From Gammaproteobacteria bacterium (GTDB lineage Bacteria; Pseudomonadota; Gammaproteobacteria; Pseudomonadales; Ketobacteraceae): 64,000 bases of DNA. The notes beneath the pieces are model-generated. The model had not been told where the DNA came from, did no database searches, and worked only from the letters and a program-made list of their open reading frames with translations. The position numbers and the translations under genes are program-made. How positions within the stretch are numbered: the stretch's first letter is position 1; each line of letters begins with the position of its first letter. This document shows, in pieces, positions 43,680 through 52,156 of the stretch. The stretch is from assembly GCA_013178375.1 (NCBI GenBank), contig JABLXQ010000002.1:1-64000 (forward strand). The letters run 5' to 3'.

Positions 43680-45257
43680 ATGTTCACACAATTGAAACAA
43701 CGCAAGTCGCCGCTGGCCGCAGCCATTGGTTTGTTGCTGCTTGCAGGCAATGTAAACGCACAGGACGCCGTACCCGCCAGCGCCGAGGAATGGTTCAAGC
43801 ACGGCAAGCAGACCGTGAAGGCAGCGGAAAAGCTGAAACACAACGAGCGCAAGGCGCGCAATGTAATCCTGTTCGTCGGTGACGGCATGGGTGTTTCCAC
43901 GGTAACTGCCGCCCGCATCCTGGAAGGCCAGCTGCGCGAAGCCGATGGTGAATTCAACCGCCTGAGCTTTGAAAAATTCCCGTACATGGCGCACTCGGTG
44001 ACCGCCAGCGCCAACCAGCAGACATCGGATTCCGCGCCCACCGCCACGGCGATGGTCGCCGGCATCAAGACCAACGACGGCGCCATTTCCGTTGACCAGA
44101 CCATCAACCGCACTGAGCCCAGCGCTGACGTCACTGCAGCGAAAAGCGTCAAGACCATCATGGAGCAGGCGGAAGAGCGCGGCCTGAGTACCGGCGTGGT
44201 TTCCACTGCGCGCATCACCCACGCAACGCCGGCGGTGAACTACGCCCATATCAGCAACCGCGACTGGGAAAACAACACCAATCTGCCCGCCGGTGCCACT
44301 GTGAAAGATATCGCGGCGCAGCTGATCGATTTCCCTTACGGCAACGGCATCGAAGTGGTGCTGGGCGGCGGCCGCAGCAACTTCATGACCAATCAGAGTG
44401 TCGATCCGGAATATCCCACCCGCAAGGGCAGCCGCACCGACGGTCGTGAGCTGACGCAGGAGTGGGTAAGCCAGCCGAAGTCCGCGTACGTGTGGGACCA
44501 GGCCGGTTTCGACGCAATCGATCCGTCCAGCACCGATCGTCTGCTGGGTCTGTTTGAACGTTCGCACATGAAATACGAAGCGGACCGCGCCGATGACACT
44601 GCCGGTGAGCCGTCGCTGGCCGACATGACGAAAAAAGCCATCGAGATGCTGCAGAAAAACAAAAAGGGTTACTACCTGATGGTGGAAGCGGGCCGCATCG
44701 ATCACGCTCACCATGCCGGTAACGCCCACCGCGCGCTGACCGATACCATCGCGCTGTCGGAAGCGGTGAAAATGGCGCAGGAAATGACGAACGACAAGGA
44801 CACCCTGATCGTCGTCACCGCCGACCACAGCCATGTGTTCACCCTGGCCGGCTATCCGTCCCGTGGCAACCCGATTCTGGGCAAGGCGGCCATCAATGGC
44901 GTCGAGCTGAAGGATTCCCTTGGCCTGCCCTACACCACGCTGGGCTACGCCAACGGCCCCGGCTTCATCGGCGAAGGCACCCGCAAGGTATTCAATCCGC
45001 TGACCGAAGGTTATGTGGCAGCAGAATATGTGGGTACCAAGTCGCGTCCCGACCTGAGCGGTATCGACACCACCGATCCGAACTATCTGCAGGAAGCCGC
45101 CGTGCCGATGGGATCGGAAACCCACGCCGGTGAAGATGTTGCCATCTATGCCGCAGGACCGAAGGCGCATCTGTTCCATGGCACGCAGGAACAGCATGTC
45201 ATCTATCACGTCATGTCGCAGGCGCTGGGCTTTTCCGGTTCGCACTGGGGCTGGTAA
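43680..45257 (+). CDS. phoA: alkaline phosphatase (PhoA-type)
   Basis: A 525-residue periplasmic phosphomonoesterase. Signal peptide (cleavage near VNA-QDA), then ARNVILFVGDGMGVSTVTAAR (first metal Asp), the nucleophile Ser118 in QTSDSAPTATAMVAG, GGGRSNF, the metal ligands in MVEAGRIDHAHHAGN and VVTADHSHV, and ETHAGEDVAIYAAGP with a final metal His. All zinc and magnesium ligands appear present. The ATG at 43680 is preferred over GTG 43671 because GGGGTG sits before it. No Pho box was recognised by eye. A terminator follows. Confidence 0.93.
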   Translation: MFTQLKQRKSPLAAAIGLLLLAGNVNAQDAVPASAEEWFKHGKQTVKAAEKLKHNERKARNVILFVGDGMGVSTVTAARILEGQLREADGEFNRLSFEKFPYMAHSVTASANQQTSDSAPTATAMVAGIKTNDGAISVDQTINRTEPSADVTAAKSVKTIMEQAEERGLSTGVVSTARITHATPAVNYAHISNRDWENNTNLPAGATVKDIAAQLIDFPYGNGIEVVLGGGRSNFMTNQSVDPEYPTRKGSRTDGRELTQEWVSQPKSAYVWDQAGFDAIDPSSTDRLLGLFERSHMKYEADRADDTAGEPSLADMTKKAIEMLQKNKKGYYLMVEAGRIDHAHHAGNAHRALTDTIALSEAVKMAQEMTNDKDTLIVVTADHSHVFTLAGYPSRGNPILGKAAINGVELKDSLGLPYTTLGYANGPGFIGEGTRKVFNPLTEGYVAAEYVGTKSRPDLSGIDTTDPNYLQEAAVPMGSETHAGEDVAIYAAGPKAHLFHGTQEQHVIYHVMSQALGFSGSHWGW

Positions 45258-45277
45258 GCGCAATTGGCAAAACATGG

Positions 45278-45312
45278 GCAGGGGCGCGTGCAGACGTGCC
45301 CCTGCTGCTTTT
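45278..45312 (+). terminator. rho-independent terminator after the alkaline phosphatase gene
   Basis: GCAGGGGCGCG (45278-45288) pairs with CGTGCCCCTGC (45295-45305) with one mismatch and a 6-base loop, followed by tgctttt. It separates the phosphatase gene from the downstream lipoprotein gene. Confidence 0.8.
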
Positions 45313-45336
45313 GAAGGGCGAAAAAGGTAACGCACG

Positions 45337-46074
45337 ATGTATCACATTCGATTTGTTTTCGGGCTGGCAGTCCTGCTGCTGACCGCCTGCGCACAACAAT
45401 CCCCGGTACCACCGCTGAATCTGGATGTGCCGCTGGTGGATGTCAGCGCGCGCTTCGTGACAGAGCGCTTTCACGCTGGCGATGCACACGAAGAACACGA
45501 TGGACACGCCGGTGAAGAAGGTACTGCCCGCAGCGAATGGCAATTCTGGCGCACGGCGAGCCGTATCGAGATGAACATTCCCGCGCGGCAGACCGGTGAA
45601 GTCTGGATGCGGGATGGCAACGCCGTTTTCCACCAGAAACTGTTTCATGCCGACCGCAAGATCGTGGAATATCAAAGCGCCGATCTGGATGCGCTGAATG
45701 TGCCGATGCAGTGGCGCACCAACGAACTGATGATCGATCCGCAGGTGCTGCAGCAATTGCAGGTGGACGCTGAAAACTGGATCGATGGCCATCCGGCGCT
45801 GGAACTGTCTGGTGCGGTGGATGGCATCGAATATGAGGTGGTGTGGCTGGTGGACCTGAATCTGCCGCAGCATTTGAGCAAGCAGGATGCAGACGGCAAT
45901 CGCGAAACCACCCGGCTGCTCAATGTGGAATTAATGGCGCAGGCCAGCGTGCAACAGCCCGACAGCAGCGGCTATGAAATCATCGACTACGCCGATCTGG
46001 GTGACCGCGAACGCGATCCGTTTGTGATCCGGATTCAGAACCAGTTGCCGGGCGGGCATGCGCATACACATTGA
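45337..46074 (+). CDS. His-rich lipoprotein of unknown function
   Basis: A 245-residue lipoprotein with lipobox LTAC (LLLTACAQQ). Two His/Glu clusters are conspicuous: GDAHEEHDGHAGEE at about 49-62 and GGHAHTH at the very end. The middle forms a beta-rich domain with pairs such as RIEMNIPARQTGEVWMRDG and AVFHQKLFHADRKIVEYQ, reminiscent of periplasmic DUF families that bind a ligand. I do not recognise the family. It follows the zinc enzyme alkaline phosphatase but behind a terminator, so it has its own promoter or read-through. The His clusters suggest metal binding. Confidence 0.65.
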   Translation: MYHIRFVFGLAVLLLTACAQQSPVPPLNLDVPLVDVSARFVTERFHAGDAHEEHDGHAGEEGTARSEWQFWRTASRIEMNIPARQTGEVWMRDGNAVFHQKLFHADRKIVEYQSADLDALNVPMQWRTNELMIDPQVLQQLQVDAENWIDGHPALELSGAVDGIEYEVVWLVDLNLPQHLSKQDADGNRETTRLLNVELMAQASVQQPDSSGYEIIDYADLGDRERDPFVIRIQNQLPGGHAHTH

Positions 46075-46087
46075 GAGTTGGACGCGC

Positions 46088-47095
46088 TCAGACCGATTCG
46101 AACTGCGAGCGGTATTGCCCCGGTGACACGCCAAACCAGCGCTTGCTGGCGCGGAAGAAATTGCTCTGGTCGCCGAAGCCCAGCAGGTCCGCCACTTCCG
46201 TCAGCGACAGGCGCGGATCGGCCAGGTACTGCTGCGCCAGTTCGCGGCGCGCATCGTTCAGCAATTCCTGGAAGCTGATATTTTCCTCCCGCAGGCGACG
46301 CTGCAGGGTACGTTCCGACACGTGGATGCTGGCGGCGATTTCCGCGCGCCGGGGTTCGCCGTTTTTCAGCCGGCGCACGATTTCGGTGAAGACGCGGTAG
46401 CGGGTGGAGGTGTGTCCGAGCTTTTGTAGTTGCTGTTGCAGGTAACGTTCGTGCAGCGCCGCTACTACCGGATCGTGGGTGGGCAGCGTGCGTTGCAGAT
46501 CCTCGTGACGGAGCAGCATGCGATTATGGGGCTGGCCAAAACGCACGTCGGTCAGAAACGCGGCACTGTGCGCGCGCGCATCGGCCGGTTCCGGATAGGT
46601 CATCTCCACCACCAGCGGCTGGATGTTGCTGCGGGTGAACCAGGTGCACAGCATCAGCACCGTGAGCATGGCGAACTCGGCCCGTTGCCGGGGCGGTTGC
46701 GCCTCGCCTTGCAGGCCCACGTATAACCAATAGCCCAGTTCGTCCTTGTGCATGTCAAATGCCGTGGCTTCCGACACCACCGCCAGATAACGCTGCATCA
46801 TGCGCAGGCCCTCCAGCAGAGTCGGGCAGGCCATCATGGCGTAGCCCACCAGGTGCATGCCGCCGTAACGGTCGCACAGCTGGCGTTCCAGGCCCAGCGT
46901 TGGCTGCGGGCGACGGGCAATGGCCAGATCCCACAGACGGGTTGTCACCGTGGCGGGGAAGCGTCGCTCTGCATCATCCAGATCCCGGGGTTGCAGACCG
47001 CATTCCCGCAGCAACCCGATTTTATCCAGCCCTTCTGCGGCGAACATGTCGACCAGCCCCCGTAACCATGAGGCTGCAATGGTGCGCTGCATCAT
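46088..47095 (-). CDS. AraC family regulator, OruR/ArgR-like with long effector domain
   Basis: A 335-residue regulator with an N-terminal Arabinose_bd-type domain (about 1-215, including GGMHLVGYAMMACPTLLEGLRMMQRYL) and a C-terminal AraC domain (RRAEIAASIHVSERTLQRRLRE, SLTEVADLLGFGDQSNFFRASKRWFGVSPGQYR). This architecture is typical of regulators of amino acid, fatty acid or virulence functions in Pseudomonas relatives. The ATG at 47095 is preferred to a longer frame. It is divergent from a lipoprotein gene; three helically phased CACTGC repeats lie between them. Confidence 0.9.
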   Translation of the reverse strand: MMQRTIAASWLRGLVDMFAAEGLDKIGLLRECGLQPRDLDDAERRFPATVTTRLWDLAIARRPQPTLGLERQLCDRYGGMHLVGYAMMACPTLLEGLRMMQRYLAVVSEATAFDMHKDELGYWLYVGLQGEAQPPRQRAEFAMLTVLMLCTWFTRSNIQPLVVEMTYPEPADARAHSAAFLTDVRFGQPHNRMLLRHEDLQRTLPTHDPVVAALHERYLQQQLQKLGHTSTRYRVFTEIVRRLKNGEPRRAEIAASIHVSERTLQRRLREENISFQELLNDARRELAQQYLADPRLSLTEVADLLGFGDQSNFFRASKRWFGVSPGQYRSQFESV

Positions 47096-47154
47096 CGGGT
47101 GTTTTTCCGTGTTTCCATTCTTATCTGACGTCCATGGAAGTGGTCCCGCAAAGT

Positions 47155-47191
47155 CACTGCATTGGCACTGCGGCGATAGCGCCGGCACTGC
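47155..47191 (+). promoter_or_regulatory. three phased CACTGC direct repeats, candidate AraC operator
   Basis: CACTGC occurs at 47155-47160, 47166-47171 and 47186-47191, that is, 11 and 20 bp apart (one and about two helical turns). The last two are part of GGCACTGC (47164, 47184). They lie in the 202-bp gap between the AraC gene and the divergent lipoprotein gene. AraC-type proteins bind direct repeats on one DNA face, so this fits. Confidence 0.5.
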
Positions 47192-47297
47192 AGCGCGGTC
47201 TTAGGATTCTAGTGTGCGTAAAAGGGCCATTTCAACGCAAAAATGCAACGGTCCTTTTAATTTCATCAGCCGAAAAACAAAAACGCAAGGAATGCGC

Positions 47298-48716
47298 ATG
47301 TATCCGTCAGTGAAGAAAGCTGTTGTCACCCCCTATTCCGCTTCCCGGCCCCAGCACCCGCTGATGCAGGCTCGCGCTTCATTCACTGCCGCGCGTAAAG
47401 TGGCGGCCATCACGCTGGGGACGCTGATGCTGTCTGCCTGCGTCGAGGCACTCTGGTCCTCCAGTTACAGCGAGGAGGGCGCCGACGGCACCCTCGCCAA
47501 TGTCGTTGTTCCGGGGCCGGGGGATTCGGTTTTGCTGGCGGGCAATGTCATCCTGCCGGGCGATCCGCAAACCTTGCTGCTGCGGGGCGATCCTTTCATC
47601 GCGCGTCATTCCGCGCAGGGTGAGCTGTTGTGGCGCTACCGGCCGCAGGATGGCACTTCGTTTGTCGGTGCCACCAGTCTGGACACTGCGCCTGACGGCT
47701 CGATCTATTTCACCGACATGCGCGAAAGCGATCTGGTGCTGACGAAACTCGACGCCGACGGCAACCGGCTGTGGGAATACCGGCGGCCGCAGGTGGATGA
47801 TCTGTTCAACGCCGGCCTGGCGCTGCTGACGAAAACGGTGGGAACCGATCTGGTGCTGATGGGCGTCACCCGCCAGGCGGATGAAACCGATCCGCCGGGT
47901 ACTCTGGTGGCGCTGGACCGGCAGGGTCAGGTGTTGTGGGAATTCAACGGCATCGGCAGCGGTGCATTCGATCAGAGCGTCCGCTTCACGGCGGGGATTC
48001 TGGCTGACGGACGGATTGCCACGTTCTACTCCTGGTCCGAGTGGGATGCGGCAGGGCGCAGCGGCGGCGTGATCACCGTGCTGGACACGGCCGGCAATAC
48101 GCTGGCAACGGCGGACCAGGCCACCCTGGGGCTGAACCGGATTTTCGATCTGGTGGCAGCAGGGGAGAACATCGCGGTGGTCGGTCGCACGGAGCAGGGC
48201 AGTCGCCTGCTGGTGCTGGGGCGTGACATGGACGTGCTGCTGCAGCGGGATTTCGGCGACAGCAATACCGCCCGTCTCGCCACCCAGGATGACACGCTCT
48301 GCTTCGCACTGCTGACGGTGAACGATCCGGTGACGGATTTCGTGGAGCGCGGCATCACCACGCTGGGCATCATCGACCACAGTGGCCGCGCCACCTGGGA
48401 AACGACGCTGACGGATTACAACTCCCGCAGTGCGTCTCTCACGGCGGACAACCATCGCTGCGCCTATTCCGACATGACATTGCTGCCGCCGGACGGATAT
48501 CAGGACGCCAGTCGCATCCAGACCCGGACGCAGATCTATTCCGCGCAAGGCGTGCTGGATACTGTGACTGTGCCTGGCGATCCCGGCATCGCAAATGTCG
48601 GTCATGCGCTGCTGCGCGGACAGGCGTTGTATACCGCAGCCAACACCACGCAGCCGTTGTCGGAGTATCTGGAGCAGACGCCCACCGCCACGTTGTACAA
48701 GCACCGCGTTTATTGA
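47298..48716 (+). CDS. lipoprotein with beta-propeller-like repeats
   Basis: A 472-residue protein with a long basic N-terminus, a hydrophobic stretch and a lipobox (LMLSACVEA). The body consists of repeated beta blades such as LLWRYRPQDGTSFVGATSLDTAPDGS, TLVALDRQGQVLWEFNGIG and GGVITVLDTAGNTLATAD, which resemble PQQ/WD-type propellers. Start ATG 47298 is favoured because AAGGA lies seven bases before it. It probably lies on the outer membrane or periplasmic side and mediates binding. No enzymatic residue is seen. It is divergent from the AraC regulator, which may control it. Confidence 0.7.
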   Translation: MYPSVKKAVVTPYSASRPQHPLMQARASFTAARKVAAITLGTLMLSACVEALWSSSYSEEGADGTLANVVVPGPGDSVLLAGNVILPGDPQTLLLRGDPFIARHSAQGELLWRYRPQDGTSFVGATSLDTAPDGSIYFTDMRESDLVLTKLDADGNRLWEYRRPQVDDLFNAGLALLTKTVGTDLVLMGVTRQADETDPPGTLVALDRQGQVLWEFNGIGSGAFDQSVRFTAGILADGRIATFYSWSEWDAAGRSGGVITVLDTAGNTLATADQATLGLNRIFDLVAAGENIAVVGRTEQGSRLLVLGRDMDVLLQRDFGDSNTARLATQDDTLCFALLTVNDPVTDFVERGITTLGIIDHSGRATWETTLTDYNSRSASLTADNHRCAYSDMTLLPPDGYQDASRIQTRTQIYSAQGVLDTVTVPGDPGIANVGHALLRGQALYTAANTTQPLSEYLEQTPTATLYKHRVY

Positions 48717-48733
48717 GAGCGATGCGGGCAACC

Positions 48734-48754
48734 CGGGCAGTGTTCAGCTGCCCG
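48734..48754. terminator. hairpin between convergent lipoprotein and aminotransferase genes
   Basis: CGGGCAG (48734-48740) and CTGCCCG (48748-48754) form a perfect 7-bp stem with a 7-base loop between the two converging genes. There is no real T-run on either side, so it is at best a weak bidirectional terminator. Confidence 0.4.
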
Positions 48755-49634
48755 TTCCCATAGCGGAGTCCGTTTCAAGCGTCACCTGCGCCACAAACAG
48801 TTCCTGCAATTGCCGGTAAACTGGGCCTGGACACTGCGTCATGGCGCGGCCATCGATTTCCCGCACCGGAATCAGTTCGGCGCCGGTGCCGGTGAGAAAC
48901 ACTTCGTCCGCCGTGTGCAGATCGTAGGGCGCGATGGATTTTTCCTGCACTGGAATATCGTTGCGTTGCGCCAGTTCGATGATCAGATTGCGGGTGATGC
49001 CTTCCAGCGCGCCGTCGCTTACCGGAGGCGTCACCAGCATGCCGTTCTGCACCAGGAAAATATTGTCCGCCGTTCCTTCCGCCACATGACCGTTGCGATT
49101 GAGCAGGATCGCTTCGTCCATGCCCGCCTGATTGGCCTCGATGCGCGCCAGAATATGATTCAGGTAATTCAGGCTTTTCACACGCGGATCGAGACCGTCC
49201 ATGGGCAGGCGACGGGTGGACGCGATGATCAGCCGCGCTCCCTGCTGCCGCGCTTCTGCTTTCACCATCTGCAACGTGTCGGCGATGATGAAGAAACCCG
49301 GCTGCGTGCAATTGCGCGGATCGATGCCCAGTGAACCGGCGCCGCGGGTGATCACCACTCGCAGATAACCATTGTCGAACTTCGCTGCATTCACGGTGGC
49401 ATCGATGAAGTCCGCCATCTGCGCCAGTGTGTGCGGCAATTGCAGTGCAATGGCGCGCGCAGATCGTTCCAGCCGCACCAGATGTTCCTGCAAACGGAAA
49501 CTGCGGCGATTGTAGAAACGGATGCCTTCGAACACGCCGTCGCCGTACAGCAGACCGTGATCGAACACGGAAATGGTTGCGGCGTGGGCGGGAATGATTT
49601 CGCCGTTGATCCAGCAGAGTGCGTCAGTCGACAT
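48744..49634 (-). CDS. class IV aminotransferase (branched-chain/D-amino-acid aminotransferase-like)
   Basis: A 296-residue PLP enzyme of fold type IV. HGLLYGDGVFEGIRFY, RLPMDGLDPRVKSLNYLNHILA (PLP Lys in RVKSLNY), DEAILLNRNGHVAEGTADNIFLV and ADEVFLTGTGAELIPV are the usual class IV blocks, shared by IlvE, D-alanine aminotransferase and aminodeoxychorismate lyase. The NYLNHILA stretch is closest to branched-chain aminotransferases. Its ATG lies inside the end of the upstream PhzF-like gene (11 bp overlap), so the two genes form one operon controlled from the divergent MocR promoter region. Confidence 0.88.
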   Translation of the reverse strand: MSTDALCWINGEIIPAHAATISVFDHGLLYGDGVFEGIRFYNRRSFRLQEHLVRLERSARAIALQLPHTLAQMADFIDATVNAAKFDNGYLRVVITRGAGSLGIDPRNCTQPGFFIIADTLQMVKAEARQQGARLIIASTRRLPMDGLDPRVKSLNYLNHILARIEANQAGMDEAILLNRNGHVAEGTADNIFLVQNGMLVTPPVSDGALEGITRNLIIELAQRNDIPVQEKSIAPYDLHTADEVFLTGTGAELIPVREIDGRAMTQCPGPVYRQLQELFVAQVTLETDSAMGTGS

Positions 49635-50445
49635 GCAGGGTTCCTCGTAATGTAGTGATGGCCGAGCCGATCAGGTGCAGACGTGCGCCGTGCAGTTCAA
49701 CGCCGACAAAGCCGCCGCGTCTGGAAACCTGATGGCCGCGCAGTGAAGTTTTGTTCAGTTGCTGGCCCCAATACGGGCCCAGGATGCAGTGGGCGGAGCC
49801 GGTCACCGGATCTTCATCCACGCCCACGCCCGGCGCGAAAAAGCGCGACACGAAATCGGCGTCGCCGGTCTGGCTGCGGGCGGTGATGATCAGGCCCCGC
49901 GCCGGCAACTGTTTGATGGCAGCAAAATCCGGCACGAAGTCGCGCACCTGCTGTTCGGTCTGCAATTCCAGCAGCAGATCCTGGCGGCCGCGCACCGCAT
50001 TGATCGCCTTGCCCTGCACGGCGTCCTGCCAGTGTGGCTGCACGGTTACCGGCTGCAGTTCCGACGCGGGAAAATCCAGTGCGATCTGCTCGCCCGATTG
50101 CTGCCCATTTCGTTGCTGTGCCGTCAGCACACCGCTGCGGGTTTCGAATTCCAGCACTTCCGTCGCGATTTTTTTTTCCCGCCACAGCACATGGGCTGAC
50201 GCCAGCGTGGCATGGCCGCACAGGTCCACTTCCACTGTGGGTGTGAACCAGCGCAGCTGCCAGCGGTGGTTGGCCAGCGGCAGCAGAAACGCGGTTTCCG
50301 ACAGGTTGAAATCTGCCGCCACTGCCTGCAGCCAGGTATCCGGGCGGGGCTGGTCCAGCAGGCACACTGCTGCCGGATTGCCGCTGAATGGGCGGTCGGT
50401 GAAAGCGCTGACGACAAAACATTCCTTGTAGGTGGCGTGGGCCAT
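49624..50445 (-). CDS. PhzF family isomerase-like protein
   Basis: A 273-residue protein of the PhzF/diaminopimelate-epimerase fold. N-terminal FVVSAFTDRPFSGNPAAVCLL, the active-site region LSETAFLLP (Glu in SETAF), FTPTVEVDLCGHATLASAH, and the second half VDEDPVTGSAHCILGPYW all match. Members carry out isomerisation or epimerisation with Glu as the acid/base; the actual substrate is unknown. It overlaps the aminotransferase gene. It is first in the operon, divergent from the MocR-type gene, which suggests amino-acid-derived substrates regulated by a PLP-sensing regulator. Confidence 0.88.
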   Translation of the reverse strand: MAHATYKECFVVSAFTDRPFSGNPAAVCLLDQPRPDTWLQAVAADFNLSETAFLLPLANHRWQLRWFTPTVEVDLCGHATLASAHVLWREKKIATEVLEFETRSGVLTAQQRNGQQSGEQIALDFPASELQPVTVQPHWQDAVQGKAINAVRGRQDLLLELQTEQQVRDFVPDFAAIKQLPARGLIITARSQTGDADFVSRFFAPGVGVDEDPVTGSAHCILGPYWGQQLNKTSLRGHQVSRRGGFVGVELHGARLHLIGSAITTLRGTLHVD

Positions 50446-50505
50446 GACGGGATTCCTCGTGTCCGTGCGAAAAGGAGTTTCACTTTAGAGACTGGCGGCG
50501 CTACA

Positions 50506-50590
50506 GTACAGATTCACATTAATTAAATTGAACCGGTACAGATTGGCAGAATGCCCAGACTGTACCGGTTCTGGTTGGCGACATCTGTAC
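50506..50590. promoter_or_regulatory. MocR-type operator: 11-bp inverted repeat and GTACAGAT half-sites
   Basis: AACCGGTACAG (50531-50541) and CTGTACCGGTT (50560-50570) are perfect reverse complements. A further GTACAGATT lies at 50506, the first arm itself continues as GTACAGATT (50536), and the inverted ATCTGTAC is at 50583. All are in the 155-bp region between the divergent phzF-like gene and the regulator gene. MocR regulators usually bind such sites at their own divergent promoter. Confidence 0.75.
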
Positions 50591-50600
50591 AGGTACTGGC

Positions 50601-52011
50601 ATGGACCATCTTTACACCCAACTGGCGGCGGACATGGCGGAACGGATCGAGCAGGGCCTGCTGCGGCCCGGCGACCGGCTGCCCGGCGTGCGGGAACTGG
50701 CCCGCCAGCGCGGCCTCAGCGTGGCCACGGCGGTGGCGGCCTACCGCGCGCTGGAAACCGGCGGGCAGATCGAATCCCGGCCCCGCTCGGGCTTTTACGT
50801 GCGGGCGCGGGCAAGGGCGGTGATCGTCGAGCCGGAGCAGTCCAATCCCCTGCCGAAGCCCACTCCGGTCAGCGGCCAGGACATGGTGCTGCGGCTGGCC
50901 CAGGCGGCCAACGATCCTACCATCGTGCAACTGGGGGCGGCGGTGCCCGATCCCGCCTTCCTGCCCACCCGCGCCATAGAGCGCGCCCTGGCCAGCGCCG
51001 CCCACCATCACCGGGTCCGCAGCAGCGCCTATGAATTTCCCCCCGGTCTGCCGGCCCTGCGCCACCAGATCGCCCGGCGCATGGCGGCGGCCGGTGCCCG
51101 CGTCCACCCCGACGAGATCATCATTACCAATGGTTGTCAGGAAGCGCTCACACTCGCCCTGCAGAGCGTCACCCGGCCCGGTGACATCGTGGCGCTGGAA
51201 TCCCCCACCTTCTACGGCCTGCTGCAGGTGGTGGACGCCCTCGGCCTGAAGGCACTGGAAATTCCCACCCACCCGCGCACCGGCCTGTCGCTGGAGGCGC
51301 TACAGCTGGCGTTGGAACAGTGGCCGGTGAAGGCCTGCGTGGCGGTGACCAACTTCAGCAATCCCCTGGGCCACTGCATGAGCGACGAGCAGAAACAGGC
51401 CCTGGTGGAACTCACTGCCCGCTACAACGTGCCCCTGATCGAGGACGACATCTACGGCGACCTCGGCCACCGTCACCAGCGCCCAAGTGTGGCCAAGGCG
51501 TTCGATACCGGTGGCAACGTGCTGTACTGCTCGTCGGTGTCGAAAACCCTGTCGCCGGGATTGCGTATCGGCTGGATCGCGCCGGGACGTTTCCGCGAGC
51601 AGGTGCTGTACCGCAAATACGTCACCAACCTGGCCACCTCCACCGTGACCCAGCTGGCAGTGGCGGACCTGCTGGAAAGCGGCCGATACGACCGTCACCT
51701 GCGGGTCATGCAGGGAATTCGCCCGCGCGGTGCAACGCATGACGGCGGCGGTGAGCCGGCATTTCCCGCCCGGCACCCGCATTACGCAACCGGAGGGCGG
51801 TTTTGTCATCTGGGTGGAGCTGCCGCCGGCCATCGACAGCTTCGAACTCAGCGGCCGGGCGCTGCAGGCGGGGGTCAGCATCGCGCCGGGTCCGATCTTT
51901 TCCGCCACCGGCAAATACCGGAATTTCCTGCGCCTGTCCTGCGCCTGCCAGTGGAACGAGCGGACCGAAACCGCGCTGGTGAAACTGGGGCAACTGGTGG
52001 CGTCAGCCTAA
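50601..52011 (+). pseudogene. frameshifted MocR family regulator (GntR HTH fused to aminotransferase fold)
   Basis: The first frame encodes a GntR winged helix (LYTQLAADMAERIEQGLLRPGDRLPGVRELARQRGLS) followed by a type I aminotransferase domain with the PLP Lys in SSVSKTLSPGLRIGW. After RHLRVMQG, near 51711-51720, this frame turns to nonsense (IRPRGATHDGGG). The correct continuation FARAVQRMTAAVSRHFPPG and GGFVIWVELPPAIDSF is in the next frame and ends at 52011. One extra base or two missing bases explains it. As sequenced the C-terminal 100 residues are lost and the regulator should be inactive, unless this is a sequencing error. Intact length would be about 470, normal for MocR. Confidence 0.85.
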
Positions 52012-52156
52012 GCCGTTTTGACCCGAATGCCATTTTGCGAACCCGGTCTGACCGCGCGGCGACTGACGATTGCGTGCGGCCGGAAATCGGCGCATCTTTC
52101 GCCAGTGCCCAGACTGAAGGGCCGCATAATTGATACTGTCACCGGGGAAGTTTTCC

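Noticed and set aside
43653-45335. A 560-codon open frame antisense to alkaline phosphatase
   Set aside because: It is the mirror of a strongly coding gene with all phosphatase motifs; its translation is His/Arg/Gly-rich noise without a ribosome-binding site.
52012-52133. Extension of the MocR frame to 52133
   Set aside because: After the frameshift this frame is nonsense; the homologous C-terminus ends at 52011 in the other frame.
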